64,000 nt of DNA. Source: Deltaproteobacteria bacterium (lineage in GTDB: Bacteria; Myxococcota_A; UBA796; UBA2385). The notes beneath the pieces are model-generated. The model was not told the DNA's origin and did not search any database. It worked only from the letters and a program-made list of their open reading frames with translations. The stretch is from positions 30,380 through 94,379 of the forward strand of contig JAEUKK010000061.1 in the NCBI GenBank assembly GCA_016792625.1, read 5' to 3'. A program made the position numbers and the translations under genes. Below are positions 8,924-17,572 of this stretch, one piece after another; the first letter of the stretch is position 1, and every line of letters begins with the position of its first letter.

Positions 8924-10317
8924 AGACGGCCCGCAGCAGCTCCCTCTGGTCCCGGCGGCGCGCGCTCCAGCTCGGCGGTGGCCTGCTCTCCCTCCCCTTG
9001 CTGCAGGGCTTGACGGCGCGCCCCGCCCGGGCGGCGATCGGCGCGAGCCCGAAGCGGCTGATCGTGCTGCACACCGGCCAAGGCTGCGTGCTCCCCATGC
9101 ACACCCCGGTGGGCACCGCCTCATCCTTCAGCCTGACCGACTGCCTCGAGCCCCTCTCCCACCTGCAAGACCGGCTGGTGGTGATCTCGGGCCTCGATAA
9201 CCGGGCAGCCTCGATCAACAGCGTGGGGAACGCCCACCAGCAGGCCAACCTCAGCGTGTTCACCGGCCAGCCCTTCGCCGTGCAGGACACGAGCCGCTTG
9301 ACCCCGGCGGGCCCGAGCTTCGAGCAGGTGCTCACCGAGCGCATCGCCGGCGACACCCCCTTCGGGCGCATTGACCTCGCCGTGGGCGCCGGGGGCGCCG
9401 CGGGCTTCTACACCACAGACCGCTTCTACGCGGGCACCAACGACCCGATCGTCAGCATGAACGACCCCTTTGTGGCGCTCACGCGGATTTTTGGTGATGG
9501 GGGTGTCTCTCCCGCCGATGCTTGGGCGCTGCGGGCCCGGCGGGCGAGCGTGCTCGACGCGGTCAGCGACCAGCTGCGGTTGCTGCGGCCCCGCCTCGAC
9601 GCCGAGGCGAAGCTGCGCCTCGACGCCCACGCCGACAAGCTCCAGGCGCTTGAGGCCCGCGTCATCGCGGGGCTGGGCGAGTGTGCGCGACCGTCCTTTT
9701 TGACCCCCGCCGGCTACGACTATAGCTATGACGACGATGTCTCGGTCGAGCTGATGGTCGACATCCTCGTGTCGGCGATGTCCTGTGACTATGCGCGGGT
9801 GGGCACCCTCGAGCTGACCAATACCCATGACCATGCCTTTCCCTGGCTGTGGGCCGAGAACGGGGGGCCGATCTTCGAGGCCGCGGTGTGGGACAATTGG
9901 CACGCGCTCGTGCACGCCGACTACCAGCCAGGGATGGAGGTGGTCTATCGCTGGTATATGCGCGTGCTCGCCGCGCTGCTCGACCGGCTGGCCGAGACCG
10001 AGGACGCCGACGGGGACAACATGCTGGACGGCACCTTGGTGGTCTGGATGCCCGAGTTCAGCTCGGGGCGCCACTGGGTGCGCAACCTGCCGGCGGTGCT
10101 CGCTGGGCACCTTGGGGCGGGCGTGGGCGGGCGTTGGCTCGACTTCTTGCCCCTCCCCGCCGATGAACTGCACGCGCGCCCCGACGGGGGCTACATCGAC
10201 GGCGGCGCGACCACCCAGCAGCTGTTCACCAGCATCCTGCAGATGTTTGGCGGCAGCGACGCCCACTTTGGGGTCGACGACCCCAGCGCGCCCCCGGGGC
10301 CCTTGCCCGGGCTCTGA
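8920..10317 (+). CDS. DUF1552 family protein with Tat signal peptide
   Basis: 465 residues. The N-terminus carries a twin-arginine signal (SRRRALQLGGG, about residues 11-21, then a hydrophobic core and PARAA cleavage region). The phrases KRLIVLHTGQG, the central YDYSYDDDVSVELMVDILVSAMSCDYARVGTLEL and the later LDGTLVVWMPEFSSGRHW are typical of DUF1552, which belongs to the DUF1501/sulfatase-like (alkaline phosphatase superfamily) group. Tat export implies folding in the cytoplasm, perhaps with cofactor, before export. It is encoded directly after the DUF1592-type protein (ATGA overlap), the usual family partnership. The substrate is unknown. Confidence 0.9.
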   Translation: MKTARSSSLWSRRRALQLGGGLLSLPLLQGLTARPARAAIGASPKRLIVLHTGQGCVLPMHTPVGTASSFSLTDCLEPLSHLQDRLVVISGLDNRAASINSVGNAHQQANLSVFTGQPFAVQDTSRLTPAGPSFEQVLTERIAGDTPFGRIDLAVGAGGAAGFYTTDRFYAGTNDPIVSMNDPFVALTRIFGDGGVSPADAWALRARRASVLDAVSDQLRLLRPRLDAEAKLRLDAHADKLQALEARVIAGLGECARPSFLTPAGYDYSYDDDVSVELMVDILVSAMSCDYARVGTLELTNTHDHAFPWLWAENGGPIFEAAVWDNWHALVHADYQPGMEVVYRWYMRVLAALLDRLAETEDADGDNMLDGTLVVWMPEFSSGRHWVRNLPAVLAGHLGAGVGGRWLDFLPLPADELHARPDGGYIDGGATTQQLFTSILQMFGGSDAHFGVDDPSAPPGPLPGL

Positions 10318-10673
10318 GCGTGGTGACCCCGCTGCTCCGACGCGGCCCCCGCGGGGAGGGTCTGTCATGCCTTGGCAATTTCATCGGGGACAGTGTCGCG
10401 GAGAGCGTGCGGTCTCTGAGGGGCTCGGGGGTCTCTAGGGACTCTGATAGGCGGAGAAATTATGCAGTGGGCCTGCAGGGTCTGCGGGCCCGACCTGCAG
10501 ACCCTGCAGGGAGGTGCCGTGTGCCCGCCGGCGCGCGCACTTGAGGATGGCGTGCTGGACGGCCTCGGGTGGACGAGATGGGTCTGGGGGGTCTGTTGGC
10601 ACGTGCCTTGCTTGATGGGGGTCGCCACCCCGGGCGGTCATCCCGACCAGCCCCGGGCCCGGCAGGAGTCCCC
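10318..10673. other. 356-bp non-coding gap with lower GC and an inverted repeat
   Basis: No credible gene was found on either strand between the DUF1552 gene and the EF-hand lipoprotein. The stretch 10370-10470 is noticeably less GC-rich than its surroundings (gcaatttcatc, agaaattatgc). It is the likeliest place for the promoter of the downstream gene, although no convincing -35/-10 pair is visible. The long inverted repeat at 10472-10510 is listed separately. Confidence 0.6.
10472..10510. promoter_or_regulatory. Perfect 14-bp inverted repeat with 11-bp spacer
   Basis: The arms cctgcagggtctgc (10472-10485) and gcagaccctgcagg (10497-10510) are perfect reverse complements around an 11-base spacer. 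No T-run follows on either strand, so a classical intrinsic terminator is unlikely. A dimeric regulator site or an RNA hairpin in the leader of the EF-hand lipoprotein gene (start 10674) are the alternatives. Confidence 0.6.
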
Positions 10674-11603
10674 ATGCGCACCGTCACCACCGCTGCCTCT
10701 GCTCTTCGCTCCACCTCCGCCGTGCGGGCGCCGGCGCTCCTGCTGCTGCTCTCGCTGCCCGGCGTGGGCGGCTGCGCGGCCCTCGACAAGGCCGGCTCGA
10801 TCGACGAGCTGCTGCTCAGCGCCGTGTCGGGGGAGGAGGACACCCTCGGCGCCTCGGCCAGCGGCGCGCGGCGCGGGGTCGACGCGGCGGTGGCCGACGA
10901 GCCCACCGCTCCGCCGCCGATGTTCCGGGAGTGCGACGCCGAGGGCGAGTTCGTCGGGCTGCTCGGCGTCTACGACGAGGACGCCAGCGGCGCGCTCGAG
11001 GGCGGAGAGGCGGAGCGCGCCGAGGCCGAGCAGGGTGGCCACCCGGGCGGCCCGCGCGAGGGCCTGCTGCACATGCTGCGCGTCGTCTACGACATCGACC
11101 GCAGCGGCGCCTTCGAGGACAGCGAGCTGACGGTCATCTTCGAGGACTTCACCGCCCGCTGCGCGGCCATCCACGCCGAGCTGATCCTGCGTTTTGACGC
11201 CGATGGGGACGGGGAGCTGTCCGAGGCCGAGCAGGAGACCGCCCGCGCCACCCACGAGGAGGAGATCGCCGCTGAGCGCGAGGAGGGCCTCGCCTGCCTC
11301 GCCGAGGGGGAGCGCCCCGAGGGGCCGCCGCCGGGGGAGGGCGAGGGTGGTCGGCCCGAGGGCGGGCGCGGTGAGGGTGAGCGCGGCGAGGGTGAGCGCG
11401 GCGAGGGTGTCCGCGGCGAGGGTGAGCGCCCCGCGGGCCCGCCCCCCTTCGGCCCGCTCGAGGCCGAGTTCGACGCGGACGGTGACGGCGCCCTCTCCGA
11501 GGCTGAGCTCGGCACCCTGCGCGAGACGCTGCGCGCCCGCGTGCGCTCGGGTGAGCGGCCGGCCCCGGCCTGCGCCGAGGCCAGCGACACCGCGGCGGGC
11601 TGA
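10674..11603 (+). CDS. EF-hand calcium-binding lipoprotein
   Basis: 309 residues. The start follows an AGGAG site by 5 bases. The hydrophobic leader ends in SLPGVGGC, a lipobox with Cys34. Four EF-hand-like loops are readable: DEDASGALEGGE (101-112), DIDRSGAFEDSE (140-151), DADGDGELSEAE (175-186) and DADGDGALSEAE (267-278). The last two match the canonical DxDxDG...E calcium loop best. A Gly/Glu/Arg-rich spacer with four RGEGE-type units (about 228-252) separates loops 3 and 4. It is probably a membrane-anchored calcium sensor or buffer. It converges with another predicted calcium-binding lipoprotein at 11674. No enzyme domain is visible. Confidence 0.85.
   Translation: MRTVTTAASALRSTSAVRAPALLLLLSLPGVGGCAALDKAGSIDELLLSAVSGEEDTLGASASGARRGVDAAVADEPTAPPPMFRECDAEGEFVGLLGVYDEDASGALEGGEAERAEAEQGGHPGGPREGLLHMLRVVYDIDRSGAFEDSELTVIFEDFTARCAAIHAELILRFDADGDGELSEAEQETARATHEEEIAAEREEGLACLAEGERPEGPPPGEGEGGRPEGGRGEGERGEGERGEGVRGEGERPAGPPPFGPLEAEFDADGDGALSEAELGTLRETLRARVRSGERPAPACAEASDTAAG
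11367..11426 (+). repeat. Four tandem 15-bp units coding RGEGE-type pentapeptides
   Basis: Four 15-base units of type cgcggcgagggtgag lie within the EF-hand lipoprotein, with three near-identical copies and one variant (ending gtc). They encode Arg-Gly-Glu-Gly-Glu/Val repeats forming a flexible charged linker. The period preserves the reading frame. Confidence 0.9.
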
Positions 11604-11673
11604 GCACGGCGCCGCCCCCCGTCCGGCGCGCCGCCCCGTTGGGTGCGGCCGCTGGCGGGGCAGGGTCGGGCGA

Positions 11674-14070
11674 TCAGAGCCCGAGGACGCCCGAAAACAC
11701 GCTGGCGGAGCCATAGCTCCCCGCGCCGGCCGAGGCCCCCGTGTAGACGTCGCCGATGCCATCGCCGTTGAAGTCACCGAGGGCGACCCCGAAGCCGTTG
11801 GCGTCGGAGGCAGCGGCGCCCTCGAGCCAGAAGGCGAGGTCGTCGGCGTCGGTGGTGCCCGAGGGCGTGGCGCTGCCGAGGCTCACGTAGGCCGCGCCTG
11901 CGTCGGCGGCAGGTGTGTCCCAGCCCCAGGCGCCGATCACCAAGTCTTCGTAGCTGTCGGAATTGACGTCGTCGCCCCCGGCAAGGTCGCAGCCAAACAG
12001 GTCAAAGGGGTTGACCCCGAGCAGGGTCGCGTCCATGGCGTTGTTGGGGATCACCCCCAATCGGCGCGACGGTCCGCCAAGGTAGATAAAGACAGCCCCC
12101 GAGTTATATCCATTTTGGTCATACCAGTGACCAGATGCCACGAGCTCGTCGTATCCATCACCGTTGATGTCTGTGCCCTCTGCGACGGCGTAGCCAAAGG
12201 CGGTGTCTGCGCCCGGGAAGCCGGGGCCGTTGAGGGTCGCGTCGGCGCTCGCGGCGATGGTGGTGCCCGTGAAGCGGGCTGCATCCCCGTAGTGAAGGTA
12301 TACCTTGCCCCAGCTCGCGCCGTGGGCGCTGTTGAGCGGCTCGCCCAGCGCTAGGTCATTGAGCCCGTCACCATCATGGTCAAGGGCGCCGATCGAGTAG
12401 CGCTGGCCCAGCTCGCCGTTCGAGAGCCCGCCCGAGAAGTTTGGGGTGCTCGTCGACACGGTGGTGCTCGCATCGGGAGCGGGGCTGCCATAGATCAGGT
12501 ACACCGCGCCGTAGCGCAGGGCGTCTGCCGGCCCGCCGATGAGCAGGTCGTCGAAGCCATCCCCGTCGACATCACCGGCCCCCGCGACAGAGGTCGCGAA
12601 GCGGGCGTTGGACGTCCCGCGCCGATATGCGGCGTCCGCGGCGCTCGTGCTGAGCCCCCCGCTGAGCCGCGTTGGGCCGCCGAGGAAGAGGTACGCGGCA
12701 CCACTGTAGGCGAGCAGCGTGCTGTCGCCAGGCGCGCCGACCACCATGTCGTCGTAGCCGTCTTGGTTGACGTCGCCGACGATATCGACCTGATGACCCA
12801 GGTACGAGTAGCGGCCCGCCCCGGTGATGATCGCCGGGGCGCTGGCCAGCGGGCCGCCGCTGGGGGAGGCGCTGCCGTAGAGGACATAGGCCCGCCCGGT
12901 CCCGGAGCGACTGATCGGGTCGCTATACGGGGCCCCGATGATGAGGTCACCATATCCGTCGCCGTCCAGATCTCCGTCTGCGCCGAGCGCCTCGCCGGCG
13001 TACTCGATGATGACCTCTCCTGACCAGGTCGCGTCGAGCTCGGTGGCGGGAATGGCACCGCTGGGTTCGCAGCCGGCCGCCGTGCCGTCGCAGTTGTTGT
13101 CGACACCGTCGTGGCAGACCTCGGCGATGTCGGGGCGCACGCCGGGGCGGGTGTCGTCGCAGTCGGTGTCGTCCGCGCTCGTTCCGGCTGGCGCGGCGCA
13201 GGCGGCGACGGGGACGGAGCCGCTCGCGCCGTAGCCGTCGGTGTCGGCGTCGGTATAGAACCAGCGCGCCGTGCTTGGATCGACGTCGCTGTCGTCGTCA
13301 TCGGCGAGCCCATCACAGTCGTCGTCGAGCCCTGCGTTGCAGACCTCGGGCGCGCCGGGGTGGACCTCGGGCGCGCGGTCATCGCAGTCGTCGCCGGTGG
13401 CCACATAGCCGTCGGGCGCTGTGCATGCCTGGGTGGTGTATTCTGTGCCACCATATCCGTCACGGTCAATGTCACCGAAGAAGAGCGGTCCAACGGATAT
13501 GCTGGGGTCCGTGTCGTCGCAGTCGCCGCTGGCAAGGCTCTCGCCCTCGCCGACCACGCAGGTCGTTGAGGCCATGGTGGCGTCGCCGACCCCGTCGCGG
13601 TCGGCGTCGACGTAGACGGTCAACGCTGCGCCGTCGACCACGTCGGGGTCGTCGAGGTCGAGCAGGCCGTCGCAGTCGTTGTCGGCGCCATCGCAGCGCT
13701 CGGCGGCGCCCGGATGGGCGTCGGCGTTGGTGTCATCGCAGTCGTCGTTGCTCTCGACGAAGCCCGGCGTGGGGCCGCAGAGCGGCGCGCTGATGTCGGC
13801 TGAGCCGTGCCCGTCGCCATCGGCGTCGACCCAGAGGGTGGTCGGCGCGCCGAGGGTGGCGTCGGCGTCGTCGCAGTCCTCGCCGAGCTGGATCCCGTCG
13901 CCGTCGGCGTCGAGGGTCGGCGCCCCGCCGGTGTCGTCGTCGGGCGCCCCGCCGGTGTCGTCGTCAGGCCCCCCGCCAGTGTCGTCAGCGGGGGCGGCGC
14001 CCTTGTCTGGCGCCGGGCCCTCGGCGCAGGCGGTCAACAGGGCGAGCGCGATCAGGCGGGCGTGGCGCAT
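11674..14070 (-). CDS. MopE-type metal-binding and FG-GAP repeat lipoprotein
   Basis: 798 residues. The start at 14070 has a GAGGTG site and opens a lipoprotein signal (LIALALLTAC, Cys15); an in-frame extension upstream is not signal-like. An acidic DDTGG-repeat linker leads into about seven MopE-like units (residues ~50-330) of the type DADGDG...C..P.G...DCDD....PGA.E.C.G.DDDCDG, known as a putative metal-binding, thrombospondin type 3-like motif. The C-terminal ~450 residues hold integrin-like FG-GAP repeats (DVDGDGFDDLLIGGP, DINGDGYDELV, DFNGDGIGDVYTG), which form a seven-bladed propeller binding calcium. This is a classic surface or secreted adhesion-like protein of myxobacteria. It appears monocistronic. 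Confidence 0.88.
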   Translation of the reverse strand: MRHARLIALALLTACAEGPAPDKGAAPADDTGGGPDDDTGGAPDDDTGGAPTLDADGDGIQLGEDCDDADATLGAPTTLWVDADGDGHGSADISAPLCGPTPGFVESNDDCDDTNADAHPGAAERCDGADNDCDGLLDLDDPDVVDGAALTVYVDADRDGVGDATMASTTCVVGEGESLASGDCDDTDPSISVGPLFFGDIDRDGYGGTEYTTQACTAPDGYVATGDDCDDRAPEVHPGAPEVCNAGLDDDCDGLADDDDSDVDPSTARWFYTDADTDGYGASGSVPVAACAAPAGTSADDTDCDDTRPGVRPDIAEVCHDGVDNNCDGTAAGCEPSGAIPATELDATWSGEVIIEYAGEALGADGDLDGDGYGDLIIGAPYSDPISRSGTGRAYVLYGSASPSGGPLASAPAIITGAGRYSYLGHQVDIVGDVNQDGYDDMVVGAPGDSTLLAYSGAAYLFLGGPTRLSGGLSTSAADAAYRRGTSNARFATSVAGAGDVDGDGFDDLLIGGPADALRYGAVYLIYGSPAPDASTTVSTSTPNFSGGLSNGELGQRYSIGALDHDGDGLNDLALGEPLNSAHGASWGKVYLHYGDAARFTGTTIAASADATLNGPGFPGADTAFGYAVAEGTDINGDGYDELVASGHWYDQNGYNSGAVFIYLGGPSRRLGVIPNNAMDATLLGVNPFDLFGCDLAGGDDVNSDSYEDLVIGAWGWDTPAADAGAAYVSLGSATPSGTTDADDLAFWLEGAAASDANGFGVALGDFNGDGIGDVYTGASAGAGSYGSASVFSGVLGL

Positions 14071-14817
14071 GGGCACCTCGGGGGTGAAGCGGTGTGGTTG
14101 AGACCGGGTGAGGACGGCCGTGGTCCCGACCCGCCAGCTGCGCCGCGGGTGCGCGGCGGTGTGGTCCGCGGGGCCGCAGGGCGGGTGCGGCGTGGCCTTC
14201 GGTCGCGTGAGGGGCGCAGCGTAGCACGGGCCGGGGCGGCGGCGACCCACGGGGTGCGCACCGAGGCTGGCCAGAGAGGCGGCGCGCGGTCGACCTGCAG
14301 GGGGCCCCGATCCGGGTCGACCCTCTGCGCCTGGCGAGGCGCCACCCCGGCCGGGTTCGAGGCGCGGGGTCGGCCGCTGCGCGACCGGCGGGCGACCGGC
14401 GGGCGACCGGGGGGCTGGGCTTGGCGGGCGCTCGGGTCGGAGGGCAGCCGGGCGCGGGGCAGCACCGTCCAGCCCCCGCGCTGCGCGCGGTCTGGCGTGG
14501 GGTGATCGCGGCGCCGAGTTGATCTGCCCGCAGCGCGGCGCGGGCCGCCCGCAGCGCGGGGCGTAGCCTCAGCCGGTCAGCGGCGCGCGGTTCGTGTCCC
14601 GCGCGTGGAGCTGGGCGCCAGGGCGGGTCCACGCGCCGCGGTCAGCGCCCCGCCATCGCGGAGGGCCGCAGGGGCCCGCGCTCGGGGGCTTGCCTGCGGC
14701 GACCGGGCGGCTGCAGAGCGGACCGGCTCAACCGCGCCCACGAAGCCCAGGCCCTCTCGTCACGCGCACCCCGACGCGGCGGGGCTTGGAGCTGCGGAGG
14801 GCTGCGGAAAAGAGTGG
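14071..14817. other. 747-bp gap without a supportable gene
   Basis: Extremely GC-rich sequence between the MopE-like gene and tRNA-Glu. Open frames exist on both strands, but they are Arg/Pro/Ala-rich, lack ribosome sites and resemble no family, so I treat them as composition artefacts. The one local structure noted is a direct repeat of 11 bases (gcgaccggcgg) 2.7 times at 14381-14410. The promoter of the MopE-like gene should lie near its right-hand start at about 14080-14200. Confidence 0.5.
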
Positions 14818-14889
14818 CGACCCCAACGGGAATCGAACCCGTGTTGCCGGAATGAAAATCCGGAGTCCTGACCGTTAGACGATGGGGTC
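14818..14889 (-). tRNA. tRNA-Glu (anticodon TTC)
   Basis: On the minus strand the sequence folds as a standard cloverleaf of 72 bases. The acceptor GACCCCA pairs with TGGGGTC, the anticodon arm is CCGGA-TTTTCAT-TCCGG with anticodon TTC, and the T arm contains GGTTCGATTCC. The 3' CCA is not encoded. It lies 16 bases upstream of the CCA end of tRNA-Lys on the same strand, so the two are probably co-transcribed, with tRNA-Lys first. Confidence 0.95.
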
Positions 14890-14905
14890 TTGGGAGGGCG
14901 GCGGG

Positions 14906-14981
14906 TGGTGGGTCGCGTGGGACTCGAACCCACGACCCTCGGCTTAAAAGGCCGGTGCTCTGCCGACTGAGCTAGCGACCC
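14906..14981 (-). tRNA. tRNA-Lys (anticodon TTT), CCA encoded
   Basis: On the minus strand the acceptor GGGTCGC pairs with GCGACCC. The D arm is AGCTCAGTCGGCAGAGC, the anticodon loop CTTTTAA gives TTT, and the T arm is GTGGGTTCGAGTCCCAC. Discriminator A is followed by encoded CCA, in contrast to the tRNA-Glu next to it, which lacks CCA. Confidence 0.96.
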
Positions 14982-15064
14982 GCGAGGGACCGCGCCGCGC
15001 GCCGAGGCCTTATCGAAGCCGGCGGCGGCCGTCAACGCGGGGCGCGCTCCTGTTGGGCGCTGGC

Positions 15065-16015
15065 TCAGAGCGCGTTGAGGGCCTTGAGGCCTTCCTTGGC
15101 CTTGGAGTTGCTCTTGTCGATGCTGAGGATGTGCTCGAACTGCGCCCGCGCGCTCGTGTGCATGCCCGTTTCAACGTAGAGCTCGGCGAGGACAATGCGG
15201 TACTCGACGTTCTCGCCATCGAGCGCCACAGCTTGGCGCAGGTGTTGGAGGGCGGCTTTGCTGTCCTCGTCGAGCTTCTTGGTGAGCAGGCCCAGCCGGT
15301 AGTAGGCGCGCGGGTCGCGGAGCCCGTACTCGATGGCCTTCTGGTACGAGGCCTGCGCCTGTCGGTGGTTGGCGAAGCTCTCGGCGTTCTCGGCGGCGGC
15401 GAGGAACTGCTTGGCCTGGATGATGCGCGCCTCTCGGCGCGCGCTCTCGGCGTCGGCCTTGTACTGGGCGTTGTTGGGGTCAAAAGTCAGCGCCATGCTC
15501 AGCGCGTTGCTGGCCTTGACGACTTGGCCTTCTTTGAGCGCGGCCAGGCCCTCGGCGTGCAGGGCCGCGGCCCGCCCCAAGCGCTCTTTGAGCTGGTTGC
15601 GCATCTCTTCGACCGCCTTGGACATCGCGCGGTCGGGTGGGCGGGGCAGCCGGGGCGCGGGCGCCGCCCCGGGGGGCTGCGCGGCGCTGGCCGTGCGGGG
15701 CGCGGGGCGCGCGGGCGCGGCCGGCCGGCTGCGGTCGTAGGCGGCGCGGGTCGCCGGGTTCGACAAGATCCGGTAGGACTCGGTGACCGCGAGGAAGACT
15801 TGATCGAGCTTCTCGCGGAAGGGGCCGAGCTCTTTGCGGAAGAAGCGGTCGGGGTGCCAGTTGCGGGAGCGCTCGTAGAACGCTCGCTGGATGTCGGAGG
15901 CGGGTGCCCCGGGATTGACGCCCAGCAGGCCATAGTGGTCGCGTGACTCTGCGATCACCGCCAGCTGGGTCAGGGTCTCGCGCTCGGCGGCGGTGAGCTC
16001 AATGCCGTCGTCCAT
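15065..16015 (-). CDS. DnaJ-domain protein with C-terminal TPR repeats
   Basis: 316 residues. An N-terminal J domain (about 24-95) has YGLLGVNPGAPASDIQRAFYERS and the essential HPD tripeptide at 54-56 (NWHPDRF), followed by YRILSNPATRAAYD. A Pro/Ala linker (95-130) leads to TPR-like helical repeats (about 140-316), for example AYYRLGLLTKKLDEDSKAALQHL. A J domain stimulates Hsp70 ATPase, and the TPRs would choose the client or partner. This J-TPR layout without Gly/Phe or zinc domains is a class C (J-domain-only) co-chaperone, common in myxobacteria. There is no signal peptide, so it is cytoplasmic. Confidence 0.88.
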   Translation of the reverse strand: MDDGIELTAAERETLTQLAVIAESRDHYGLLGVNPGAPASDIQRAFYERSRNWHPDRFFRKELGPFREKLDQVFLAVTESYRILSNPATRAAYDRSRPAAPARPAPRTASAAQPPGAAPAPRLPRPPDRAMSKAVEEMRNQLKERLGRAAALHAEGLAALKEGQVVKASNALSMALTFDPNNAQYKADAESARREARIIQAKQFLAAAENAESFANHRQAQASYQKAIEYGLRDPRAYYRLGLLTKKLDEDSKAALQHLRQAVALDGENVEYRIVLAELYVETGMHTSARAQFEHILSIDKSNSKAKEGLKALNAL

Positions 16016-16165
16016 GGGGCCTCTCCGGGCTGCGGGCCCCGGGGGCGACCGGGACGCGGCCGCGAGCGTAACCCGGCGCGCGGGCGGGCCGGCGCGGCGG
16101 GCGCCGGGAGGGGGCTGGGAAGGGGGGAGCTCGAAAGAACGTCGAGCACGTTGTTGCAGCCGCGC

Positions 16166-17461
16166 TTAGCGGGCTGTGCGGCGCGGAGCCGCCGCCCGTG
16201 CTGGGCCCTCGGGACCGCTGGGCGGCGGGGCGGCTGGGCCGGGGGTGGCGGCGTCTGCCTCTGGGGTGGGGCCCGCGGCGCGCGCGTGCGGGTGCGCGTC
16301 GCGGTAGACGCGCAGGAGCCAGCCCGGGTCGACGTGGGTGTAGCGCTGCGTGGTGTGCAGGCTGGCGTGGCCGAGCTGCTCTTGAATGGTTCGCAGGTCG
16401 GCGCCCGCGGCCAGCAGGTGGGTGGCGCAGGTGTGGCGCAGCGCGTGGGGGTGCAGCCCAGGCGCGCCGTTGAAGCGGCCCGCGTCGGCGACCACGGTGA
16501 AGGCGGCCCGGGTCGACAGCCGCCCCCCGCGGTGGTTGCGGAGCAGGGCGCCGCCGGGCGGGTCGGGCGCCTCGGCGTGGGGGCGTTCAGGTCGGGCGAG
16601 CAGCCAAGCCGTGATCGCGTCGGCGGCGGGCGGGCCGAACGGCACGATGCGCTCCTTGTTGCCTTTGCCGCGCACCCGGACCAGTCGCTGCTCGATATCG
16701 ACGTGCTGCACGTCGAGAGCGCAGGCTTCATCGACCCGCAGCCCGGCCCCGTAGAGCAGCTCGAGCAGCGCGCGGTTGCGCAGCGCGAACCAGCCGGACT
16801 GGGGCGGATGCTCCACGACCGCCGCCGCCTCATCCACGTCGAGGAAGCGGGGCGCGGGGCGCGGGGCGCGGGGCGCTTTGAGGCGCAGGGCGGGGTCGAC
16901 CTCCAGGCCGCGCTCGGCGACCAAGTAGGCATAGAAGCTGCGAATCGCGGCGATCTTTCGGGCCAAGCTGGATGGCGTGAGCTCGGTGTGTCGGCTGAGG
17001 TGGCGCCGCAGCGCGGGCAGGCGGGCCGCGCGCAGCGGCGTCGGCGCGAGGTCGTCCGCCAGGGCGGTGAGCTCGCGGGCGTAGGCGCGCAGCGTGTGGG
17101 GAGATCGCCCCTCGCCCAGCCGCAGGTCGTGGAGCCAAGCGGCGAGGTCGGGGTCGGCCGCGGATGGGGGGGCGGGCGCTGCTGGGCTGCGCCGAGGCGC
17201 GGAGCCTGCTGCCGGTCGGGCCCCCCGCGCTTGCGCAGCGGGCGGGCGCTCCGGCGCGGCGGAGGTCTGCTCGGGCGGCGGGGGAGGCTGCGCTGGGGCG
17301 GCCGTCGGCCGGGCGAGGCCGGTCGCGGGGTGTGCGGGGCGTGCGGGCCTGGGCACAGCGGGCCTCGGGTGTGGAGCGGTCGGCGGGTCCGCCGCCGCCT
17401 TGTGTGCGGCGCGGCCGGTTGGTGGGGTGCCTTGCCCGCCCTCGCCTCGTGGTGTACCCAT
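16166..17461 (-). CDS. Tyrosine recombinase of the XerC/XerD type
   Basis: About 431 residues if started at 17461. The catalytic core is complete: Arg in GAGLRVDEACALDV, Lys in VRGKGNKERIVPF, HALRHTCATHLLAAG (His-x-x-Arg), LGHASLHTTQRYTHV (His and nucleophile Tyr). The SAM-like core-binding domain (DPDLAAWLHDLRLGEG...) precedes it. XerC/D resolve chromosome dimers at dif. The usual length is about 300, but here ~130 Pro/Ala-rich residues precede the core, and no good ribosome site was seen at 17461 or 17485, so the true start may be further in. A Pro/Ala tail of about 40 residues also follows the core. The gene is divergent from topA, with 111 bp between the chosen starts. Confidence 0.85.
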   Translation of the reverse strand: MGTPRGEGGQGTPPTGRAAHKAAADPPTAPHPRPAVPRPARPAHPATGLARPTAAPAQPPPPPEQTSAAPERPPAAQARGARPAAGSAPRRSPAAPAPPSAADPDLAAWLHDLRLGEGRSPHTLRAYARELTALADDLAPTPLRAARLPALRRHLSRHTELTPSSLARKIAAIRSFYAYLVAERGLEVDPALRLKAPRAPRPAPRFLDVDEAAAVVEHPPQSGWFALRNRALLELLYGAGLRVDEACALDVQHVDIEQRLVRVRGKGNKERIVPFGPPAADAITAWLLARPERPHAEAPDPPGGALLRNHRGGRLSTRAAFTVVADAGRFNGAPGLHPHALRHTCATHLLAAGADLRTIQEQLGHASLHTTQRYTHVDPGWLLRVYRDAHPHARAAGPTPEADAATPGPAAPPPSGPEGPARAAAPRRTAR

Positions 17462-17572
17462 AAGCGGCTGAGGTTGGCCCGCCATCAGGGCGGTCGGCGC
17501 GCTGCGCTGCGCCGTCTGCCCGCTGGATCGCTCCACCGCCGGACCTCCTCCCCGTCGCCCCCCTGGAAGGTC

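Noticed and set aside
13807..14505. A plus-strand open frame opposite the MopE-like gene and its upstream region
   Set aside because: No ribosome site, and composition Gly/Arg/Val-rich with no family; it is antisense to a well-supported gene over part of its length.
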